The notes under the pieces were generated by a model. That model made no database searches. It was not told the origin of the DNA and saw only the letters and a list, made by a program, of their open reading frames with translations. Below, piece after piece: positions 1 to 6,451 of a stretch of DNA of 64,000 bases. Made by a program: the position numbers and the translations under genes. Each line of letters starts with the position of its first letter. The stretch's first letter is position 1. This DNA is from an uncultured Lachnospiraceae bacterium (lineage in GTDB: Bacteria; Bacillota; Clostridia; Lachnospirales; Lachnospiraceae): positions 26,036 through 90,035 of the forward strand of contig CANQDT010000006.1 of assembly GCA_947593735.1 (NCBI GenBank), written 5' to 3'.

Positions 1-370
1 AACTTCCTTTTACAACGATGTTGTCCGCTTTGGCGAAGCTGTATGTCTTCCCGCCTTTTTTCACGGTGACCGCGCTCATGCCGGTCGAAACAAGCGTTCC
101 GGTCAGCTTCTTCTCAACCTTGATCCGGGACGCGTAATGCCCCTCGTCATAGGTAATGACCACCTGTTTGCCGTTCTTGATCGCCCCGTCGACGTCCGCC
201 TGCTCACGGGAAAAATAATAATTGTCCCCGTTCTCCGCCTTGATATGGATCGTCGAATTGCCATAATCCACTACGGTGCCGCGGATCGTCGCCGCGGAAA
301 CCGGCAATGCCGCGCTTGCCGCTGTCAGTATGCACAATACAGCCGCCGCTATTCTCTTTCCTTTTCTCAT
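1..370 (-). CDS. Secreted protein of unknown function (C-terminus beyond window)
   Basis: The start is an ATG at 370 preceded by GGAGG. The first 27 residues form a typical Sec signal peptide: a basic n-region (MRKGKRIA), a hydrophobic core and a PVSAA cleavage region. The mature part shows two similar beta-rich segments, about residues 30-55 (GTVVDYGNSTIHIK then YYFS) and 85-110 (GTLVSTGMSAVTVK then TYSFA), so it is probably built from short beta repeats of an extracellular domain. The reading frame stays open to base 1, so the C-terminus lies outside the window. It is the last visible gene of the channel operon, 38 bp after the membrane protein gene. I do not recognise the family. Confidence 0.8.
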   Translation of the reverse strand, partial: MRKGKRIAAAVLCILTAASAALPVSAATIRGTVVDYGNSTIHIKAENGDNYYFSREQADVDGAIKNGKQVVITYDEGHYASRIKVEKKLTGTLVSTGMSAVTVKKGGKTYSFAKADNIVVKGS

Positions 371-408
371 GTTCCATACCTCCAGTCCTTTTCGCGCCCG
401 GCGTTCTG

Positions 409-981
409 TCATTCGCCCGGCGCCGCTTCTTTATTTTGTTTCCACTTTGCCGGAAGGATCCAGTATATAGCCATCACCAACAGGCTGACTGTGATCACGT
501 CGAATACCTTTACAACAAAGGTTCCCCACATACAGGCAAAGAACGTTGGAACCCCATGCGCAAGCGCCTTCTGACACAGCGCTTCCTCATATGGATGGCT
601 GCAAACCCCTCCGGTCCTCCACATCGTCATGATCGTCGAAAGAAACGTCATAATAACAACCGTCAGGGCGGCTACCGCCGGAAGCCGACGCAGCGTCAGC
701 TTGCCGTCCTTCCTCATCCCGACACCCGCGAGGATCGCGACCGCCGCGCTGGCGCCATAATACAGCATCGAACTGTTATCCGTCACAAAGATCGCGATAT
801 AAAAATTATCGATCAATCCGACCAGAAGACCCGCCGTCGGTTCCAGCACGACGGCAGACAGCGCCGTTCCGGTGAAATCGAGCCAGAGCGGCCATCCGAA
901 ATGCATCGCGACCGCGGACAGAACCTGATTCAGAAGCACGCTTACCGCCATGATCACGGCATATCTCACTTTATTGTTCAT
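409..981 (-). CDS. Integral membrane protein, possibly ECF-transporter S-component-like
   Basis: This is a 190-residue, very hydrophobic protein with about five or six predicted membrane segments. An ATG further upstream (1032) is open, but the ATG at 981 sits 8 nt behind a perfect AGGAGG, so I chose it. It overlaps the end of the potassium channel gene by 11 bp, which suggests translational coupling. The pattern of short helices with a conserved small-residue segment (FTGTALSAVVLEPTAG) recalls substrate-binding S components of ECF vitamin transporters, but I see no vitamin-specific signature and no adjacent A or T component. The function is unassigned. Its place in an operon of channels argues for a membrane-transport or sensing role. 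Confidence 0.75.
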   Translation of the reverse strand: MNNKVRYAVIMAVSVLLNQVLSAVAMHFGWPLWLDFTGTALSAVVLEPTAGLLVGLIDNFYIAIFVTDNSSMLYYGASAAVAILAGVGMRKDGKLTLRRLPAVAALTVVIMTFLSTIMTMWRTGGVCSHPYEEALCQKALAHGVPTFFACMWGTFVVKVFDVITVSLLVMAIYWILPAKWKQNKEAAPGE

Positions 982-1954
982 GATCCGCGTCCTCCTCTTC
1001 TCTGCCCTGTTCGCCGCTGTTCCGCTCTTCACTGTTCTGTTCTTCGCTGTCCTGTTCTTTTCCGTGCTGTTCTTGGCTGCTCTGTTCTTCGCTGTTCTGT
1101 TCTTTTTTGTGCCGCTCTTCGCTGTCCTGTTCTTTTCCGTGCTGCTCTTCGCTGTCCTGTTCTTTTCCGTGCTGCTCTTCGCTGTTCCGCTCTATTCTGC
1201 CCTGATCTTCTCTGTCCTGCTCTTCACTGTTCTGATCTTCTCCTCGCCGCTCTTTCTCGGCGGACACTTCCTCGATGAAGCCCGCCGTTACAATACCGGC
1301 AGGCATCGCGATGACCGCGATCCCAAACAGGGAGGACAGCATACTGATCAGCATCCCGATCTGAGTCTTCGGATATACGTCCCCATATCCCACGGTCGTC
1401 AGGGCGGTCGTCGCCCAGTACAGCGCATGGAAAAAGTTATCGAACGTTTCCGGCTCGTATGTGAACATCACGAGCGCGGAAAAGAAAATGTAGGCAAGCG
1501 CGATCAGCAGCACCGACAGCAGCGTCCTTCTTTCATTCCGGAATACGTTTATCATATACTGGAACGATTTGGAATAATGCAGGATCTTGAAGATCCGGAG
1601 CAGACGCAGGATCATAAATCCCGGTCCGAGCAATCCGATCGACGGAAGCAGCGACAGCAGGTCGACGATAGCGAACGGCGTGAACGGATACCGCACAAAC
1701 GCCCATACGCTGTCGTCCCCGCTGATATAATCGTGGACGATCCAGCGGAAGATATAATCCATAAACAGGATATAAACCGTCACGATCTCCATCGTGTTCA
1801 CCACTTCCGGAAACATCCCCGTCTGATGGGACGGTTTGACTGTCAGCGGAAGAATACTCACAAACGCGACCGCCATAATAAACAGATCATATCCCTTGCT
1901 GATCCAGTCGCCGTTATCCGTCTTGCGGAGCAGGCGATAAATCGTCTCTCTCAT
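971..1954 (-). CDS. Voltage-gated-type potassium channel with repetitive charged C-terminal tail
   Basis: 327 residues. It has the six-transmembrane layout of bacterial Kv-like channels. The S4-like helix near residues 112-128 carries basic residues at every third position (R117, R120, K123). A pore helix is followed by the K+ selectivity filter TTVGYGD at 186-192, and the last membrane helix runs about 205-228. Filter and S4 together indicate a tetrameric potassium channel of the plasma membrane with possible voltage dependence. Residues 231-327 are a low-complexity hydrophilic tail dominated by E, Q, S, K and R in near-repeats such as EQDSEEQHGK. No RCK or cyclic-nucleotide domain is present. 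It follows the pentameric-channel-like gene by 25 bp. The ATG is preceded by AGGAG. Confidence 0.9.
   Translation of the reverse strand: MRETIYRLLRKTDNGDWISKGYDLFIMAVAFVSILPLTVKPSHQTGMFPEVVNTMEIVTVYILFMDYIFRWIVHDYISGDDSVWAFVRYPFTPFAIVDLLSLLPSIGLLGPGFMILRLLRIFKILHYSKSFQYMINVFRNERRTLLSVLLIALAYIFFSALVMFTYEPETFDNFFHALYWATTALTTVGYGDVYPKTQIGMLISMLSSLFGIAVIAMPAGIVTAGFIEEVSAEKERRGEDQNSEEQDREDQGRIERNSEEQHGKEQDSEEQHGKEQDSEERHKKEQNSEEQSSQEQHGKEQDSEEQNSEERNSGEQGREEEDADHEQ
990..1235 (-). repeat. Imperfect tandem repeats encoding the charged tail of the K+ channel
   Basis: On the plus strand this stretch is a run of near-identical units such as 'gctgttctgttcttcgct' and 'gtcctgttcttttccgtgct', with 15- and 30-bp periodicities. 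All changes keep the channel frame, so the repeats encode about 80 residues of E/Q/S/K-rich tail. The unit size is a multiple of three, so slippage would change tail length without a frameshift. The opposite strand reads as a Leu/Phe/Val-rich open frame, which is a by-product of the repeat. Confidence 0.8.
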
Positions 1955-1979
1955 TGCAAACTCCTATCTTTCTGCCGGG

Positions 1980-3122
1980 CTAGAACATATAGGCGGATAT
2001 CGCCAGCAGGATATGCCCGATAATAACGACCGTCAGCAGTTCGGTAAACATGACGCGCCCGAAATATTTCGCGAACGCCCGGTCTTCATATTTATTCCGG
2101 ATCCGGTTGACATTGATGACGACGATCGCGACGGCAATAATACTGAAGATTCCCCAGAAGTTCACAAACTCCAGCAGTCCGGTCTGGAGCGCGTCCGGCA
2201 GAAGGTTCGCGCCGACCGCCATATTGGTCACAGTACCAAACAGCGCCGCGGGGATCATGCTGAGCGGATCCACCCGGTGGTTCGTATTGATGAACAAAAC
2301 GATAAAGACCCATGTGATCGTGCCGACAAGGGCAATGAAACATTTCACATACAGCCCCCATGTGTTGCGCTTGATCTCCATCGCCGTTACGATCTCAGAA
2401 TTGACGCGTCCGCGCTCAAACCTCGGATTGCTCCGGTTGTTGTCATACAGATGCGCGTATTCGCCGACCGCGTGGCGCACGAACTCATATCCCGAGATAC
2501 TCATATCCCTGTTGTATCCGCTGTTCTTCTCATCACAGTCCAGTACTACAGTATCCGCGGAATAGTTGGATTCTATGTAAAATCTCAGCTGGTGCGACTC
2601 CAGAGGGAACCGCCTCGTCCAGTAATTCTTGGATACGGAATAATCACACCGGCAGATCTGATAATTGACCCCGTCCTTGTGATAATCCTCCATAACCTCC
2701 AGTTTATTCTGGACACCCTTATATACGTGGAAATTGTGCGCCATGTCAAGATCCGGATCGCCGTCCCAGCGGAACCATACATTAAATTCGACCCGGTAAT
2801 ACGAGCCCTTGACATTGATCTCGCGCAGATTGTCCACATAGGTCCCGGTCGTCACATGGATCGCGTTCTCGGAAATCTCCTTGATCCGGTCCGTCGCCTC
2901 CTGATCCGGCTGCAGCGACGATACCCACCAGTCCTGTTCGCTGGTCTTGTCTTTGTACAGGATCGAGCAGGTGAGCGAAAGATAAAGAACCGAAAACAGC
3001 AAGATCCCGATCACGAATCCGTACAGGCGGTGCCTCTGCCATGGCTGCATATCCCTGTACCGGAACCGCAGCTTTGTCTTTTCCGGAACTGTGTTTTGTT
3101 GTTTCTCCGTATTTGTATCCAT
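1980..3122 (-). CDS. Pentameric ligand-gated ion channel (Cys-loop receptor)-like protein
   Basis: 380 residues. Residues 1-31 are cytoplasmic-looking, 33-55 form an extra N-terminal membrane segment, and 75-250 form a beta-rich extracellular domain. That domain has strand patterns like bacterial pLGICs (GTYVDNLREINVKG then FNVWFRW). A Cys-loop-equivalent segment with the conserved Pro but without the disulfide cysteines lies near 170-195 (RRFPLESHQLRFYIES). Four C-terminal helices follow: M1 about 255-278, M2 about 285-307 ending in the LLP motif, M3 about 312-336, and M4 about 355-379. This is the order of prokaryotic Cys-loop receptor homologues. The N-terminal membrane helix is unusual for the family and may be an uncleaved signal anchor. 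The ligand and ion selectivity cannot be read from sequence. It lies between aquaporin and K+ channel genes in one operon. Confidence 0.65.
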   Translation of the reverse strand: MDTNTEKQQNTVPEKTKLRFRYRDMQPWQRHRLYGFVIGILLFSVLYLSLTCSILYKDKTSEQDWWVSSLQPDQEATDRIKEISENAIHVTTGTYVDNLREINVKGSYYRVEFNVWFRWDGDPDLDMAHNFHVYKGVQNKLEVMEDYHKDGVNYQICRCDYSVSKNYWTRRFPLESHQLRFYIESNYSADTVVLDCDEKNSGYNRDMSISGYEFVRHAVGEYAHLYDNNRSNPRFERGRVNSEIVTAMEIKRNTWGLYVKCFIALVGTITWVFIVLFINTNHRVDPLSMIPAALFGTVTNMAVGANLLPDALQTGLLEFVNFWGIFSIIAVAIVVINVNRIRNKYEDRAFAKYFGRVMFTELLTVVIIGHILLAISAYMF

Positions 3123-3137
3123 ATCAACCCTTTCTGA

Positions 3138-3842
3138 CTAATCTTCCGACGCGATAAACTTATAAACAAGCGCCGCCAGAGCCGCGCCTACCAACGGCGC
3201 TACTATGAACACCCATACCTGGGACAGCGCTTCGCCACCGACAAAGAGCGCGGGGCCAAGGCTTCTCGCCGGATTCACGGAAGTCCCGGTAAACGGGATA
3301 CCCAGAATATGGACGAGCGTCAGGGTCAAGCCGATCACAAGACCGGCGACAGAGCCGTTCTCCGCTTTGGACGTAACGCCGATGATCGCAAGGACAAATA
3401 CAAACGTAAGGACGACTTCCACCAGGAACGCGCCGCCCATTCCGATGCCAAGCGCGCTGTTATCGCCGAATCCGTTCTGTCCGAGACCGTTCGCGGTCCC
3501 GCCGACCATTCCCATCAGGATCGCCGCGCCGATAATCGCACCGATCACCTGAGATACGACATACAGGCAGAAATCGCGGACGCTCATCTTACCAGCGACC
3601 AGCATCCCGAACGATACCGCCGGGTTGATATGGCATCCGGACACATTGCCGATGGAATATGCCATCGCGACGATCACAAGGCCGAACGCGAACGCGATCA
3701 ATAACGTGGAAAGCGCGAGCGGCACCGGAGAAATCCCCGCGTTGCCGATCAGCGTATTCGCCGCGACCGCGCTCCCGCAGCCAAAGATCACCAGTACGGC
3801 TGTCCCGATCAACTCTGCGATACATTTTTTTACATCACTCAT
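3138..3842 (-). CDS. aqpZ: Aquaporin (AqpZ-type water channel)
   Basis: 234 residues, the normal MIP-family size, with six membrane helices and both half-helix NPA motifs: N73-P74-A75 (HINPAVSF) and N190-P191-A192 (SVNPARS). The selectivity-filter positions fit a water-specific channel: H178 in helix 5, T187 and R193 after the second NPA. Glycerol facilitators carry a smaller residue in place of the histidine and a longer insertion, neither of which is seen. The start ATG is behind AGGAGGG. It is the first gene of the channel operon, with its own promoter upstream and the pLGIC-like gene 15 bp downstream. Being first in the operon suggests coordinated control of water and ion flux, an inference from context only. 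Confidence 0.93.
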   Translation of the reverse strand: MSDVKKCIAELIGTAVLVIFGCGSAVAANTLIGNAGISPVPLALSTLLIAFAFGLVIVAMAYSIGNVSGCHINPAVSFGMLVAGKMSVRDFCLYVVSQVIGAIIGAAILMGMVGGTANGLGQNGFGDNSALGIGMGGAFLVEVVLTFVFVLAIIGVTSKAENGSVAGLVIGLTLTLVHILGIPFTGTSVNPARSLGPALFVGGEALSQVWVFIVAPLVGAALAALVYKFIASED

Positions 3843-3919
3843 TTCTTTTTCCCTCCTAGATACATATAAAATAATGTGATGTCAGGGTGAAGCGATACCG
3901 TCACCATATTATCGGTTTC

Positions 3920-3948
3920 ATTATACTATATATGGTATTTTCCGTCAA
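3920..3948 (-). promoter_or_regulatory. Predicted sigma-A promoter of the channel operon
   Basis: Read on the minus strand there is a TTGACG -35 box, a 17-bp spacer and a perfect TATAAT -10 box. It sits 16 bp or less from the aroDK stop codon and about 80 bp from the aqpZ start, so the channel operon is transcribed separately from aroDK. Confidence 0.75.
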
Positions 3949-3963
3949 CTAAATCCGGCTTTT

Positions 3964-5319
3964 TTATACAAAATCTTCCATGCGCGCGCAGATTTCTTCC
4001 GCAACCTCGCCCACACTTTTCCGGTCGGTCGCCACCGTGATATCCGCCGCCGCCTCGTAAGCCGCGCGGCGCCGTTCCATCAGCTGCGCGATAAACGGAA
4101 CCGTCTTGTTGCCCCGCAGGATCGGCCGGCTGTCGTCATCCCTGACCCGCTCCAGGATCGTCTCCGGTTCCGCGGTCAGCAAAACGACCACGCCGTTCTC
4201 CTTCATCAGCGCGACGTTCTCCTGCCTGACCGCCATGCCCCCGCCGCACGATACGATCGTCCCGTCCAGCTTTCCGAGGCTGCGCAGACATTCCGTTTCC
4301 ATCTCGCGGAAACAGGCTTCCCCTTTCTGCTCAAAGATCGCGAAGATCGTCGTCCCCTGCTGCTGCTCGATCCATTCGTCCGTATCCAGCTCCCGGTATC
4401 CGAGCCGCTTTGACAGCTCTCCGGATACGCTGGATTTTCCGGTTCCCATAAACCCGATCAAATACAGGTTCTTCTTTCTGCCCGCCGCGCGGCTGTCCTC
4501 CTGTTTCCGTCCGGTTTCCTTTTCATGGATCATCTCCAGCGCCCGTTTCAGGTCGCGCACGGGGATCTGACCCGGAGCCGACGCGCGCCCCGCCGACCCG
4601 AACGTAATCGCGGAACCGGTCAGCTCTCCGTTGATCCGGCTGACGGTTCCCTCCTCGCCCATCGCCATCGTCACGACCGGAACCGCCGCGTACTCCCGGC
4701 ACATACGGATCGTCGCGCCAAGCAGCACGTCCACATCCTCCGGGCGCTGCGGCATGACCGCGATCTTGACAATATCCGCGCCAAGCGCCTGCATCCGGCA
4801 CAGGCGGAATAGGATCTCCTGTTCCTTCGGCGTCCTATGGAACTCATGGCTGGAGCCGACCGCCTTCACGCCGCAGCGGTGCGCCGTCTCCACCAGTTCC
4901 CGGAAAAAGGTATCCCCGTCCCGGACCGCGTCCGTCTCCCATGGCAGGGTACTTCCGGCGAACAGCTCCACATCGATCAGATCGCAGCCGCCCTCCGCTG
5001 CCGCGGCGCAGAGCTTCCGGTATCCCTCAGCGGTGATATCCCGGTTCCCGCCCTCTTTTCTCGTCCGGAACGTCGCCAGAAGCGGCGTCCAGGGCAGGAT
5101 TGCACGGAGCGTCCCAAGGACGGAACGCACGGAATCCGGCTCGTCCACCCCGTCGAAGCAGTCCATCCTCCACTCTGCCATATCGGCGGGAAGCTCCCGT
5201 ATCCGCTCCGCCTGCGCGCGGATCTCTTTCTCGTCCGCGCCCACGATCGGGACGCAGATCTTCGGCATCCCCTCTCCGATCTTTCTGTCTCTGATCGTAA
5301 CAACTCGTTCCGTTTTCAT
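3964..5319 (-). CDS. Bifunctional 3-dehydroquinate dehydratase (type I) / shikimate kinase
   Basis: 451 residues, a fusion of two shikimate-pathway enzymes. Residues about 15-265 are a type I (Schiff-base) 3-dehydroquinate dehydratase with catalytic H158 (SSHEF) and K185 (DIVKIAV). Residues about 283-451 are a shikimate kinase with P-loop GFMGTGKSS (289-297), the LDTD substrate and Mg site near 311-314, and the SCGGG motif near 357-361. It therefore covers steps 3 and 5 of chorismate synthesis. The divergent aroE encodes step 4. An upstream TTG (5349) and an ATG (5328) are in frame, but the ATG at 5319 lies 9 nt behind GGGAG and is preferred. The linker of about 20 residues is Lys/Arg/Glu-rich. 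Confidence 0.92.
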   Translation of the reverse strand: MKTERVVTIRDRKIGEGMPKICVPIVGADEKEIRAQAERIRELPADMAEWRMDCFDGVDEPDSVRSVLGTLRAILPWTPLLATFRTRKEGGNRDITAEGYRKLCAAAAEGGCDLIDVELFAGSTLPWETDAVRDGDTFFRELVETAHRCGVKAVGSSHEFHRTPKEQEILFRLCRMQALGADIVKIAVMPQRPEDVDVLLGATIRMCREYAAVPVVTMAMGEEGTVSRINGELTGSAITFGSAGRASAPGQIPVRDLKRALEMIHEKETGRKQEDSRAAGRKKNLYLIGFMGTGKSSVSGELSKRLGYRELDTDEWIEQQQGTTIFAIFEQKGEACFREMETECLRSLGKLDGTIVSCGGGMAVRQENVALMKENGVVVLLTAEPETILERVRDDDSRPILRGNKTVPFIAQLMERRRAAYEAAADITVATDRKSVGEVAEEICARMEDFV

Positions 5320-5342
5320 TTCTTCCATCTCCCTGTTCTGTC

Positions 5343-5371
5343 TTGACAATCATTTTACAATTCCTTATCAT
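5343..5371 (+). promoter_or_regulatory. Predicted promoter of aroE
   Basis: A consensus TTGACA (5343-5348), a 17-bp spacer and TATCAT (5366-5371), followed by a leader of about 30 nt to the aroE start at 5411. It overlaps the 5' region of the divergent aroDK gene, so the two genes may interfere with or co-regulate each other. Confidence 0.7.
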
Positions 5372-5410
5372 ATTATGCAAGAGATTTCACCAAAAAGCGA
5401 GGAAAGCGAC

Positions 5411-6268
5411 ATGAATATCACAGGAACAACCAGGCTGACCGGACTGCTCGGTCGGCCCGTCTCACACAGCAAATCGCCCGCCATGCACAACTGCGCGTTC
5501 CAGGCGCTCGGTCTGGATTATGTATATCTGTGCTTCGACGTGGGCACCGAAGAAATGCCCGCCGTCGTCGAGGGACTGAAACTCGCCGGCGTCCGCGGGT
5601 TCAACTGCACGATGCCGTGCAAGCACATTATGGCGGAGCTGGCGGACGAATTATCCCCCGCCGCGTCCATCATCGGAGCCGTCAACACGGTCGTCAATGA
5701 AGACGGCAGGCTCATCGGGCACAACACCGACGGAACCGGCTTCGTGCTGGCGGCAAAAAACGCCGGGCACGACATGACCGGCAAGACGGTCACACTTCTC
5801 GGAGCCGGCGGCGCCGCGACGGCGATCGCCGTACAAGCCGCGATCGACGGCGTGACCGACCTGCATATTTTCAGTATCCGGGATTCGTTCTATGCGAACA
5901 TGGAACAGACCGTACAGAAGCTGAACCAACAGACAAAGTGCCATGTAACGCTCCACGATTTTGACCGGGAGTCCGTGCTGAGGAACGCGATCGCGGACAG
6001 CGCCATTCTGATCAACGGAACTTCGGTTGGCATGGAGCCGAATCCGGACGCTTCCATCATCACGGATCCGACGATGTTCCATGACGGGCTGGCGGTAGCC
6101 GACGTTATCTACAGCCCGGCAGAGACAAAGCTGCTCCGGCTCGCGAGAGAAGCCGGCTGCGCGACGTTCAACGGCGAATATATGCTTCTCTATCAGGGAG
6201 TGGAAGCGTTCCGCCTGTTTACCGGACACGATATGCCGGTCGAGCTTGTGAAAAAAACCTGTTTCTGA
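5411..6268 (+). CDS. aroE: Shikimate dehydrogenase
   Basis: 285 residues; reduces 3-dehydroshikimate to shikimate with NADPH. The shikimate site is seen as SHSKSP (18-23), the catalytic lysine as K71 in TMPCK, and the catalytic aspartate as D107 in NTDGTGF. The nucleotide-binding loop is GAGGAATA (131-138). An in-frame ATG at 5375 and a long upstream open frame exist, but GAGGAAAG lies 5 nt before 5411 and the family alignment starts there. The product of the divergent AroD domain is this enzyme's substrate and its own product feeds the AroK domain, so the two divergent genes encode three consecutive steps. Confidence 0.95.
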   Translation: MNITGTTRLTGLLGRPVSHSKSPAMHNCAFQALGLDYVYLCFDVGTEEMPAVVEGLKLAGVRGFNCTMPCKHIMAELADELSPAASIIGAVNTVVNEDGRLIGHNTDGTGFVLAAKNAGHDMTGKTVTLLGAGGAATAIAVQAAIDGVTDLHIFSIRDSFYANMEQTVQKLNQQTKCHVTLHDFDRESVLRNAIADSAILINGTSVGMEPNPDASIITDPTMFHDGLAVADVIYSPAETKLLRLAREAGCATFNGEYMLLYQGVEAFRLFTGHDMPVELVKKTCF

Positions 6269-6372
6269 GAAACGCGCGCCTTATGGCGGGCAATCGCCGA
6301 GCGCGGCAGGAGATCTGCCAACGCTCCAGACGGCGCCGGAAACGTGCGCCGCCGGGAGCACGGCGAACTGAA

Positions 6373-6410
6373 AAGGGGTTCATCCGGATGCTGATCCGGA
6401 TGAACCCCTT
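6373..6410. terminator. Rho-independent terminator, probably bidirectional
   Basis: A perfect 15-bp stem (GGGGTTCATCCGGAT and its complement) with a 4-nt loop, flanked by A-rich sequence on the left and CTT/T-rich sequence on the right. It separates the convergent aroE and cohesin-operon transcripts. The 100 bp before it (6269-6370) hold no recognisable feature. Confidence 0.8.
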
Positions 6411-6451
6411 CTTGTCATTTCTTTATAAGAACGAATCTTACTGATCGTTTC

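Noticed and set aside
950..2023. Leu/Phe/Val-rich plus-strand open frame
   Set aside because: It is the reverse strand of the K+ channel and its Glu/Gln repeat tail. The apparent hydrophobic repeats are complementary codons.
4631..5410. N-terminal extension of aroE by about 260 codons
   Set aside because: The upstream open frame runs antisense through aroDK. The ribosome site, promoter position and family length all support the start at 5411.
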